Source: Acanthaster planci
Lineage: Eukaryota; Echinodermata; Asteroidea; Valvatida; Acanthasteridae
Length of the DNA: 36,722 nt
Reading direction: 5' to 3'
NCBI RefSeq assembly: GCF_001949145.1
Contig: NW_019091408.1
Coordinates: 1,134,143 to 1,170,864 of the forward strand
Below the pieces are notes generated by a model. The model was not told the DNA's origin, searched no databases, and was given only the letters and a program-made list of their open reading frames with translations. Each line of letters opens with the position of its first letter. Position 1 is the stretch's first letter. This document shows positions 22,201 to 34,200 of this stretch, piece after piece. The position numbers were made by a program, and so were the translations under genes.

Positions 22201-25200
22201 CAGTGCCTATCAACGTAAGCCCAAGACGTTTCCTTGTGACTTGCTAACTCTTTTCCAGCTTAACTGCATTCCTCAGTGTCTTATGTTTACTCATTTCTTT
22301 TTATTATTGTTGTTATTATTATTATTAAGTCTTTCTTGTAATGACACCAAGGATTCCTCAAAAGTGCCCTAGGTACTGTAGCTCATGAGCCTGAAGAAAC
22401 CTGTAGAGAGGAGACATTGAGAAGAAGTTTAACAGTTTTAGAGGTGGGAGGAAAACCCTTAAAGAATATTCTGGGTAAATCCCACAGAATCAGGTAGGGA
22501 CTGAAAACCCAATCCTCTGGTGGACCGGGCCAGGAATCGAACCCATGCCGCAGAGGTACTCATATCTGAGTCATATTTTGAGTACAAGTGGCCCTACTCA
22601 AACTCATATAAATATACCCACAGGTACAACATGTTGTACCTCTTGACAATTTTGTCACTAAGATTCTTGAAGCACTGTTTGTCCGGTTCATCAAACTCCT
22701 TTTTTTTTAAATACATGTAAGTTCTTTCCATATTTGCATGCTCTTGAAACAATTTTTTCATGTTGTGCAAACTTGATGTGGGCACCACAGTTGAAGAATT
22801 GCCAACAAGAGATTTACTGCAATCTTGACCTGAGTGGGACTTCCAAGTGGTGTTCATTATCAACTTGTTTTTTCACAGAACAAAGGGAAAGTACAAGTAT
22901 GCTAAAATGATCACAAGGTGAAAGAAAAGAAAAAGGCCCAAGCGGATATGATAACTCCATTCCTTGGTACTTGTTGATTTTTGGCTACATAGCCGCCCTT
23001 GTGTTCAGAGGCAGACAAATCGACCAGCAACTCAAGACAGGTACATAAAGCGCGGCATCGCTTCAAACTGTATTTGTGTTGTACGTTGCTCAACAGATTA
23101 ATACCCAGTCTGAGCCAAGATTACGAAAGGATGCTGCAGAACCTTAAGGATTTCACAATACAGATGACGATGGTTCCTACCCCTCCTGCTGGTTCACTGG
23201 CCGTGGTAATATTTGTTTCTATAAATAGCAGCAATTTTTATTCATAAGGCTTTCAGACTTTGAGTTTATCAGTTGACCTAAGCAGTGAACAGTGTTGGAG
23301 GTAAATCCATCACTAGCCCTTTATGTCCACCCACAAGTCGTTTCACAAAACTTATCAGTAACAGAGTGAACAATGATGGGGGATGCTTTTTGCCACAGGT
23401 CATTTTACGTGTATTTCAAATAGCATGTGACTTGGCTGGATGACTTGTGTTGGACTCTTGATGGACATGCAGGGACTTGTGATCCACTTGACTGCATGTA
23501 CAGCTCTTACAGTGATGGACATATAAGTGATGAAGGATACTGTTGGGAAGAATTTCTCTGTGAAGTTCAAAGACGAAGTTTCTTCAAGGCAAATGCTTGG
23601 TGTGATGTCTTGTTGTGCTTGGAGTATTCTAGATTCTGTGCCAGGGTACCTTGTTACCAAGCGTTGACATCCCATTGGGATTATCCACTGCTTGTATGCC
23701 TCTATTCACTCATGTATGATATGTAGAGTGTGCAGTCTGTATGTGCGGGGTCTCTGCGTAGGTACCAGATGCATGACAGCAGTGGATGTCGGCCCCAACT
23801 CTCTCTTTATAACCAGTTTGGGTGCCCTTGTGCACTGAGCCGACTGACCAAGATTTTCCTAATCTGCCTTGCTTCCCTCACCAGTCGTTCTGCATGAAAG
23901 ACAGTTTCAGGCCCATCACCGTCCACCCGCCAGACAATCCCGAGAAGCAAGCTGTGGACATCCCTCTCAACCTTCCCTTTCTGCTCTTCTCCGTGGAGGA
24001 TGTGCTCACCATCGTGACCTGCATCCTCACTCAGCAGAGACTGGTCTTCATGTCCCGCGACTATTCCGTCCTCACACCGATTGTAGAGGTAATTTGTACC
24101 TTTAACTGTCAACCCCAACTCTCTCTAAGAACCTTCCTGAGACTTCCAAAGACCTCCCATTTGGAGGAAACAAATGACATATTCTCTACACCCAAATTTC
24201 AAGGACGAGGCTCCAAAGACCTTCCATTTGAAGGGGAACGATGACATGTTCTTACCTCAAGGCCGGTTAATACTTTAGGCAAATATGAAAGCAGAGCAAA
24301 CTTAACATCCAGAAACCTGTGCAGCAAAATTCTCTCGAATTGAAAATCTGAGTACTTGATCTGATGTCAGAATCTGTGTTCTTTCTTGCACTAAATTTGT
24401 ACTGGGCTTTGGCGCTGGTATTACAGTTTTTAGCGCTAGAAGGCTTAGCAATTAACTGCAGTTGATAACACAAACTGTGGTATGAATTCGCACCATGTGT
24501 AAACCTTGCGCCATGAATTTGTGCCATATCTTTGCAATATACTTAGAGTTGATTTCATGAAAATGTTTTAATCAGAGTAAATTTCTTGGAAAAGGAAGAC
24601 CACAGTTTTACAACGGCTATTTCTTCTCAATATGACAGTCATAAAACATTTGTTGAATTAGCCCCACCCGCCATTTTGAAAAAGGTTTTCATCATTTCTT
24701 CCTCTGAACCTGGCAGAAAATTTCAAAGTTCTCTCACTGCCAAAAAGTTTTTATTGCACAACTTCTGCCGTAAAGTGTGCCGTAAGTGGAATTACACAGT
24801 TGTGTAAGTTTCTTGAAATCCGCTGCTGATGTCTTTCTTTGTCTTTTATCTCTCCTTGTGCAGTGTTTTTTATTGTTCATCTTGCCCTTCAAGTGGCCCT
24901 TCGTCTACGTTCCTGTGGTTTCCTCCAGTCTGCTAGACCTCCTAGAGGCACCAGGTTGTTTCATCATGGGCTGCAACGTTACCCACCGACAGAGAATATC
25001 AGAGAATGGGGTCAGTTCAGTTTTTCAGGATCACGTAAAATCTGTTCTCCCCCATAAACATTTACCCCAGCTAAACATAACTCAAAGCACGCCAGTTTCC
25101 ATTCTGTTTCTCCTGTTTATGGCCCAGTTTCCACCTGCTTCTACCCAGACAATTTACTGATAGAGTGCTGTTATTTGTGCTATACGGACTTCCTGTAAAT

Positions 25201-28200
25201 TTAGTTTGGTTCATTTTGCACGCAGGTCGAAGGCCTGGTGATTATCGACATTGACAAGGGACATGTAGAGATGTGTGAATCCATCAATATGCCATCCATT
25301 CCGGAAGCTGGCGTTATGGCCTTCAGAAGATTGTGAGTATCACAGTGGCTTTTCAGTTCTTTTATATAATATGAATGTTGATGTCGTTCATTGAACTCAA
25401 GATAGAAAGTCAAAGTAATATGTTTGGACTTTGGCACTTTTCTGACCACTTTTGGTATTTGTCAGACCAAAAGCTGTTGTGGTCTGACAAAATATCTGAA
25501 GGAAGTGTAAAGGTAGATGTTGCAAGAGTGAAATCCTGTTGTTTTTACTCAAAATTTTGGCATACGGCATCTAAACTGTGAGAGTGCTATCACATGATCC
25601 GTTAACGTCCAATCAAAGGCTGATGATGGCTGAAGAAAACGGATTGTGCTTGTACATTTTGTGTGTCCACTTTAATTCTTGGCCTTCTTTCTTGCGCTGG
25701 TAGGCTATCATTTGATTATTTTATCAGTTTTTCTGATCTTAAACTTCAGACACAATCCTTGCTGTTGTAGGTACCATTTGGCCAACTCCAAACAGTACGA
25801 CATAGCATCACTGTCTCGTCCGGCTGCAACGACCCTTGATGCGGACTTCTCCTTCCGAGAGAGACTCAGGCGACAATACCAACAGGACATTCAGCGATGC
25901 TTCACAGAGATGTACGCCGTGCTCTTTGGGTTGGTATTACATTTGACCCGTTCCCGGAAGTTCTGCTATAACATTTTAAGAGTGCACTAACTACTGTTTG
26001 TCAAAGAACATGATTTTCGAAGTAAGTGGGCAAAAATACATTGGCTAAATTTTGAAACCAAGTCAAACACCACGAATACTAACTTTCGAAAGTCAATTGT
26101 AAAGTGTTTGTTCAGCACTTCTGACTATAAATTGATATTTTGCAATACGAGGAAGGCTAGTCTAGTATAAAAATCAAACATGATCCACCTCATAGTCGCA
26201 CAGATATTGTGTGTATGTCAGTCCATAGTAATTGAGATGTTTATGCAAGTCCGTTGTTGGAAGCTCAAGGAAAATGTAACGAGTTAACCCTTGACCCACC
26301 CTATGAATATGCATTACCAGATTGTGTTTTCATGTCATCTGGCATGAACCAGTTAACTATCAAGGTCATTCAACTGTATGAGCTCTTTTAATGTTACTTG
26401 CATTTACAGGGACATTTTGGAGTTCATGAACTTTGACCAGAGACGATTTAAGGCTGATGAGTTCATTGCCTGCCGAGGAGACGACGAAAAGGAATTCTAC
26501 TCAGTGGTAACTATGGCAACTAGACTTGAGAATTGGAGAACTGGGAGGAAATGTGCCTAAATTTAAAGAATTCGTGAACATCTGGAATTTTGTGATTAAT
26601 GAAAAGTTTTGTGCAGAAAGAAATAAAGGATTTATTTGGAGACGTTAGATGAAATGTGTGTGTTGTAATTCGAGAGGAATATTCACCCAACATTACTGAT
26701 AAAGTTTCCATTAGGAATCTTTCTTCAGTCTCAAAAATCTCAAAAAAATCTCAAATTGGAGAAAGTCTACACCTGCAGAACTATTTTTTTAAGAATGAAG
26801 TATTGTACACCATTTCACAGATTATACATTAAAGACTGCAGATTTGTCCTCTGTAGAGCTGATGAAGTTGTTGTTCAGACTGCCCTCACTGTCATTTTTC
26901 TGTTTTCTTTTGGTATCCAGTTTTTAAAGACTCAGCTCTTCAAGACATACAAACTTGACAGGTTGGACAAGAAGAAAGATTACTATCTCAACTTAGACAA
27001 GCGTGCCCGGTTCTTCTCATCTGAATCGTACTCGTGAGTCACATATCCCACTTTTAGATGACATCGAAGAATGCAGGGATTTCTTGTGTCCCTGACACAG
27101 AGGACGTTTAAACACATTCTAGTAGACTGCGTTTGCCTTAAGGGGTGAAATGTGTACTCGTCCCAACGCATTAATGATTCGGAAGGAGCTTGTACACACT
27201 CACACCACCCACCCAGCACATATCCGCTTACGTTACTTACCTTGTGTGGACATTCCTTTTTTTTGTGCAGTTAAAAAGAACTCAGTGAAAATACTTGTTT
27301 TTCTTGAATTGGGAACAGGATTTTCAGCTGGATTTTTGTAAAATGTTTCCGTGACTGTTCCTCTTTAACGACAGAAAACCCTTGCCCCAAAAATGCCTCG
27401 AAATGTCTTTTTCAATGAAGGGGAATCGTCCTGTTCACAAGTCCACCCTAGGTATGGAAGGTTAGCGCACCTATGGAGGTTGTGCATGTATGGAGCCCTC
27501 AAGCTTCCATGGGCCACAGCCCGATATCATAAAAACTGTTGGCAAATGTTCACAGCAACTTGGTTAATGAGGCTATGGTCAAAGGGTCATGGTTGTGGCT
27601 GACATTAATACACGTATCTATTGGAAAGAGATTCAGCCGCTAGCCACGGGCTTTCAAAGACACACTTGTTGCAGCTGTATCATTTTATTCGTCACTTGTT
27701 TTTTTTTTTTCCAATCATTTCTCATGCAGACGGCGGAAGTTCAGCAGTAGTCTGTTAGTGCAAAGTCCCAACGCCAACCGAAAGGTGGAAAACCAGAGAG
27801 GGAATGTCGTCCCCTACACGTACTTTAGCCTGCCATCATTCCCGATACCGCTCGCGTCGCGTAGGTCAAATTTATCCCTTGCTTTGTATGATGGAACTGC
27901 AATTGGCTGACTTGGGTAGATACTGTATCCAAATCATGTGGCTGTGGCTAAGAATAATGCACATGTCTATGTGAGTAGCTGTAGTTTTTAGCCTCTGCCA
28001 CAACTCTTTGAATATTTCCAAATCCAGTTTTGTCTAAGTTATGTTATTTCTTTGTTGATGCTTCGCTTGTTGGATAAATCTCTTGCGGCACGTATGTGAT
28101 CTCATCTAAGTCAAGTATCCAGTCCAAACTCCATGTGCTTTATAGCTTATTTAAATGTTAAATGTATTTAAATAATCTCTCAATACATGTAGGGCTTAAT

Positions 28201-31200
28201 TTTGTTCTGGAGATGTGTTTTAGAGTGAAATCCTGAATACGCTTGTGTCGTAACATTGAAGAGAAAGTTGGTGGACTCTGCCCCAAATTCTGCACTCTCA
28301 ACCAAATACAAACCTTTGGAGATTTGTTTCGAGAATCAACAATTCTACCCTGTATTGTTGCATATCCAAAAGGTAACTCATTTTCCTAACAATTTACTGT
28401 TGGGAAATTGTTTCTTGCTTTTGCAAATTGTAACCTTGATACGTTTTTTTTTGTTACAGCTCATCATTTCTATGATAATTGCATCGAGCAAATCAGTCTA
28501 TCCATCAAGGTAAACTGAAACAAGAAAGCAATCCAGTTTTTATAACGTTTGATAATGACTATAAAACTGTACACTTTGTGGATTTTACATGTATGTTGGG
28601 ACTAGTGAAAACAAAAGCCCCCTCAATAGTGTATGCACAAAGCAGATGAAACCTGGACAGTTGCAGCATTTTCCAGTTTGCCTTACTTTGTCTTCACAGA
28701 CCGTCAAATCAGCAAGCGTCAAAGCCTCTTACCTCTACCTTCGAGGGATGTTCCGTATAGCATGCTCACGCCCCCTGGATGGTCTGGATGACTTCCACCA
28801 GCTACATACCACTGATCTTTCTATCTTCCCGGTGGAGTAAGTGAACTTTTAATGCCGCTAATATATTTTTGCGACCAATTTGGAGCTTTGCCATTTTACT
28901 TGGATATTCAACTGATTATTGAATATTCGAACATTTACTTTCCAAATGGTATATTTGGAGGTGAAATCAGTGAAATAAAAATGGGACAAATTGTATTATT
29001 TGGAACACAAAAATTGCTTTCAAAAAGGATATTTCAAGGTGTTACGAGTATATTCAAGGCAGCTGATTGCAGATGCCCACCAATAAGGCCAAATTACTTT
29101 TCCGTCATATTTTTCTCCAAAATGACAGCTTGCCTGAGAGAGTTATTTCAGAGAGAGCTTGAACCCATTGATCTATTCTTAAACCAAAATACAGACAGCT
29201 GCAAATGTAGGACTATTCCTTTATATGTGAATAATATGTGAATAATAGGTTTGTTTTGTTTCTGCTGTTGTGGGAATTTGGCGCAACAGAATATTCAAAT
29301 ATTCAGTTGAATTGAATGTCAAATATTCAATTATTAGAATTGACCTAGCTTTAACCAAAACTAAATTTTAAACTTTGGTTTCCAGTTTTGTGAAGTATGA
29401 ACACACCTCGAGGCTACTCAACCACAATTTCACTTTTGTTTTTCAGTGAGATCACAAAGGTAGTGGAGGACCTGAGCACGTCTGAGAAGGCAGAGCTTGA
29501 GGAGCAGGAATTCTACAAGAGGGGAGAGATTCTGAAGAAGGTCAGCCAGCGGAAGAGACCCGGTGGCCCCACTAACCCAACCATACCGGAGGACATTCCT
29601 ATCGAAGGCATCCTAGGTATGAGGCACAAAGTTGTCACTTGAGTCTTTCCTCAGGGCCATTTGGCAGTCCTCTCTTTCCAACCAAGTCAAAAGACTCTGT
29701 CCTTATACAGTTTGATGACATATATTGGATGGGACAGGACAGGATGAGATGGGTCGTAACTTAATACAGTGGTAAAGGTAACGCAACAAATTGTTGAATA
29801 CGGAGGGTGATGGGTGAGGACATAAGGGAGAAGCCTGAGCTTATACAGAGCCAGGTCCCATTTGTGAAATTGTAAGTGGACGAATGACCAGTGTCGTATT
29901 TGAGTCCATCACAAGTCCTTTCACAAATCCTTTCACAAGTCCCCTCACAAGATCAGTCACAAGTAACAGGGTGAACAATGACAAAGGAATGCATTTGTCA
30001 CAGCTCATTTGAATAGCTTGTGAATTGGCTTAAGACTGAATGACTCGTGATGGACTTACGGGGACTTGCGAGGATTTGTGATGCACTCAAATACAACACT
30101 GCTAATGACAGTTTGTAAGAACGAGTCTCTATAATTCAATGGAAAGGTTTTGCAATTGTAAATTAAATAGAATTAAATGAAGCACATGTAGCCAAAGGAA
30201 AGATTGAAAACAAATCTTTGAAATCAGGGACTTAAAGACGAAAGTGCAGCTGAAGCAATGCTTCAGCAGTTTACTGTACTAGTATGCAATTTCAGTCATT
30301 TAAAACCAAACCAGCTCTCATTTAAAACCAAACCAGCTCTCATTTAAAACCAAACCAGCTCTCATTTAAAACCAAACCAGCTCTCATTTAAAACAAAACC
30401 AGCTCTCATTTAAAACCCAAACCAGCTCTCATTTAAAACCAAACCAGCTCTCATTTAAAACAAAACCAGCTCTCATTTAAAACCAAACCAGCTCTCATTT
30501 AAAACAAAACCAGCTCTCATTTAAAACCAAACCAGCTCTCTGCAGTCAGAAAGAACTTGTTTGCACGCTCCATTTCACATAATCACTTTTGTCCCGTTGG
30601 CCTATCAACGCGTAGTATTTGAACACGTGATGCCAGCCTAAAGTCATTCTTGCATTTATGCTCTGATGGGTGCAAGGCGAAAAGTACTTTTAGCATGCCT
30701 TTCTCGTTTACTGAATGCTATTTTCTGATTTTGTAGTACCAAACATTTGTATAGATATTAGTCATGCTGAATATTTCATTTGATGTCATTGTCATTTTTG
30801 TCATTCACCTATAACTCTGTGTCATTTTTTATACAGGACTGTCTGAATTCACCCAGCATGTCCAGAATCTTGAGATAGTGATAGATGTGGATGTCATTGA
30901 ACGTCTCTTCTCAGCACTGACTGGTGGTAACATCCAAGGGGGTAAGGCCAAGGGAACCTTCCTTGAAGTGACAGAGTAATATCTACCAAATATGCATAAC
31001 AAATTTTTAACCATTTTTTCAGCTTTGTTTCTGGCTGTAGCTTCATCTCAGCCTCTAGGATCATTTTTAGATGTCATTTGGTGAACCCCAAATGAAAAGT
31101 TGAACATTCGGAATGGCATAAAGCATGTGTCAGTGGATTTCATGTGTCAGTGGCAACATTTGGAAAGGCACTGAATCAGGGATTTTCAACTCGGGATTGA

Positions 31201-34200
31201 AATTACAAAACTGTGGCCTGAATCTCAAGTCCAAGACAAGGCTGAAATTTGGAAATCCTAATTGCATCATAAGCCAAGTGTGAGCAACAACATTTCCCAA
31301 GCTCTGGGTGATTGTGTCTGCTTTCAGGATATATTCTGTGCACATACTAACAGGAAAAAAGTGACCAGTGGTTGACAGAAAGTCATTGTCCAAATTTGCC
31401 CGGCATGTCCCAGTCTAGCACTGGATGTGGTGTAAATCTCTGCGTGATGTCATAAAGTGTCATAAGTCCGTCACCCAAGTGCAACATATGCCTTTCTGAT
31501 TTCTCAGGTCTAGACGTGGACTCCTTCGTAGCATTCGTTGACGCCTGGAAGGAAGGAGAACTGGAAGGCCTAAAGATCCCCAGCGAGGTGTACTCAGAGC
31601 GGCTGGACCTTACAGAGAGCATCCTCAAGATCTCCTCCCTCATCATGTCCAAGGAGGGCATGGGAAGACTAATCTTGTCAGATAAAAGGTCGGTAGGAGA
31701 GTTAATTACCCCCCCCTCCCCCACAAAGGGGCAAAAGAGATGCTTTCCCCCCGCCCTCCCAAAAGAATAGCCAGCTACTTTCAGACATATGAAATTGTCA
31801 CATATTGGGGCATACAACTTTTCCTACGACCAGTTGATTTCTTCGGGTTATTTTCATGTATGCCTTTGTACACGTGGTTATTAATAGAATTGTTCCCCCA
31901 GAGTTGGGTTCCTCCCATTTGTCGTTATCTTTGGGGTTTTTTTTGTGGGGGGGGAGCACTAGTCAGAAGCCATCTAAGCCACTTCTCTATTATGTTCAAA
32001 AGTTCTTTATCTTCACTCGCTGATATTTTGGTATTTTTCCCCAGGCTTTTCTTTCTGACAGAGGGCAGCAACAACTTTGATGAGGTGATCCGGATCCGGG
32101 ACATTGAGTGCCTAGAGAAGTTTGAGCAGTCGTATCGGCTCCTGAGTAGCGCTCCCGCACTCAGGATATACAGCAAACGTGAGTCAATTCCATCCCAAGT
32201 TTGCCTGTGACATGTATCTTCTGTCCATAGTTCTGCCGTTCAGATCCTCGAAGTAATAAAAAAAACACTGTTATCACATGAAAAGAATGCTTATTAATAA
32301 AAGAATATTTGTCTGAAGTTGGACATGACCTCCTGACCTTTGTTTGCAGACTCCAAGTTTGTAAGTTTCTCAGTGGCCCCCTTTCAATGGCAGAGAGCAA
32401 GGTGGTGGGTTTGTGTGGCAATTACCAAACAGTGCTCCTTACAGTAATTATCTCAATGTGTACTGCCATTGGTGGTGGCCACTGCCAGTGACCACTGATA
32501 GCAATACTATGGTCACCAGATTGGAAAGAAGCAAGTAGGAGTGAAGATAATTGGCCAAGATATAACCAGCTGCTGGATGTGAACCGCGTACTCTATGATC
32601 AGTAACGACAGTCCCCAACCACTAGGCCACTTTCCCAGTAGCAGTAATAACAACTTTATTAATGGTAGCCACTTCAACTCCAGGCATTTTCAATGGAACA
32701 TCACTGGCAGTGTGGAAAGTGTAATGATGAACTTCTTTATATAAAGAATTACAACTGAAAGTCTTCAAGTGTAGAGTTAGGAACAAAACTACAGATTAAT
32801 ATCCCTTGAAAAAAATCCACTGAGTCAGGTAAGGACTAAAAGCCAATCCACTATCAGCTAGGATGGGATTTGAACCCAGGTCAAAGAGGTGGATGCGTGA
32901 CTCCCTGCAGTAGCTATAAATAGATGAGTAAATGAAGACTAATGAGCGATTTCGTTTATTGTTGCATTGCTGCCTAAGCTCCTACAAATCTTATCATCTC
33001 CAAGGGTCCAACAAAGAGCCGTACATGGCCAACCTAAAGGGGGAGCGTAACAGCTGGTATACGCTGATCACTGAGATGTGGGCGGGGCGTGCCATCGCAG
33101 ACACCCAGAAGGATCCACACATCGCCCAGCAGGCAGCCAGGAACATCTGCCTCCTGGACGCGGCCATTCGTAGTGCCGAGAACACAGGGGCCTCATATGC
33201 TAAGCACTTGGATATCGTGTCGCAAGTAAGGCCTTAACATCAATTTGTAGAACTCAAAATTTAGAGATGTTGTTTACTCACAATGCTATACACATTACAA
33301 AGGCTGAATTGACTGAACCTCCTGTATATTTTTTCCAATTATTACCTTAAAAATCTTCTGAAATCATCCACCTTTAACGAAAGCTGTCTTGCATTCTGTG
33401 TATCTTAACTTTCAGTGGGCTTCAGTTACCATAGTGACAGTGGCTGACCTGGATCTTCCTCAGTCCTACAGAATCCTCAAATATCTTTAGATGAGTTTTC
33501 AGGAGTTTTCTAGAGCAGAGCCAGCCTTCCTACATGTATTGCATCCTAAAATTGATTACTCTTCTATAGGTTGTGTGCCCAATTCCATTTTTCAATTTAG
33601 GTACTTTGGAAATTTCTATTCCCTGGTATCCACTAACTCATGAATGTACAAAAATCAATCCAGGAACTGGTGAACACCGTTTTAAGTAGTTTGGTATAAA
33701 TCTAATTGAAAAGTAAGCAAGGTGCATCTTGAGGTTTAAGAATTATGTGAAAGCAGTAAAACAACTCGTCAGTCTTTTTAATGGGAACTTTGTATTTCAG
33801 ATCCTGTGCCATTTCACTTATATGAAGTCACAAGGCCTGGCCAGCATGGGGCTGGAAACCAGCAATGCTCTGGTGCACAAGTTCAACCCCTCCAGCAACG
33901 AGAGCCAGCGCAGCACGGTGGAAGCCATGATCTATACACCAGGGAGTGAGTTCTTATTGCTGATTTTGTTCATTGAACCAGTACACTTCAGAAACATCTT
34001 GTTTTTACAAATGTTTCAATCTTCTGCACTTGACTGGATTTTTCTGAAGGGGGAGAAGGTGTGGTGGCCCTTTTTTCTTTGATAGCAGATTTTCACAAGA
34101 AGGTTGAAGACATTTTTGGATATTTCATCTGACACCGTTGTCTGTAAAGGAATCATCACTTTTCACCATATCTAAGAGATTTTAAACTTGACATATGGAG

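Larger units (their letters stand above)
17172..27033 (+). other. DENND3: DENND3 tripartite DENN module (exons 2-12)
   Basis: The catalytic GEF part. Exon 2 carries the L-P-N-C-L-L-E-V-C-V-L-V-G opening of uDENN (residues 118-130). Exon 4 carries F-Q-Y-L-V-L-T-S-I-S-G. Exons 7-8 carry the cDENN core (I-P-L-N-L-P-F-L-L-F-S-V-E-D, L-V-F-M-S, then F-I-L-P-F-K-W-P-F-V-Y-V-P-V-V). Exon 9 carries V-E-G-L-V-I-I-D-I-D. Exons 10-12 carry dDENN helices ending in F-L-K-T-Q-L-F. Exon 3 also has a basic stretch with two R-R-x-S motifs (208-215). The intron between exons 2 and 3 (17284-20329) is the longest of this module and holds the SINE pair, the assembly gap and the LINE fragment. Confidence 0.88.
27730..33225 (+). 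other. DENND3: DENND3 linker and PH/GRAM-like domain (exons 13-20)
   Basis: Exon 13 follows dDENN with a basic, serine-rich stretch (S-R-R-K-F-S-S-S) that could be a kinase or 14-3-3 site (inference). Exons 14-15 encode helices, including a TPR-like segment (A-S-Y-L-Y-L-R-G-M-F). Exon 16 is highly charged and probably coiled (E-K-A-E-L-E-E-Q-E-F). Exons 18-19 give G-R-L-I-L-S-D-K-R-L-F-F-L-T-E-G, the first strands of a PH/GRAM-like fold, and exon 20 closes it with W-Y-T-L-I-T-E-M-W-A-G. In mammalian DENND3 the matching linker domain (PHenn) binds actin and helps autoregulate the GEF; the same role here is inferred. Confidence 0.75.

Noticed and set aside
22533-22543. B box suggesting a tRNA gene
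   Set aside because: No A box at the right distance, no acceptor stem, no terminator; the same block recurs at 32760-32905, so it is a SINE.
31383-31817. 144-codon minus-strand frame
   Set aside because: Shadow of DENND3 exon 18 on the opposite strand; the exon's own frame, splice sites and homology are clear.
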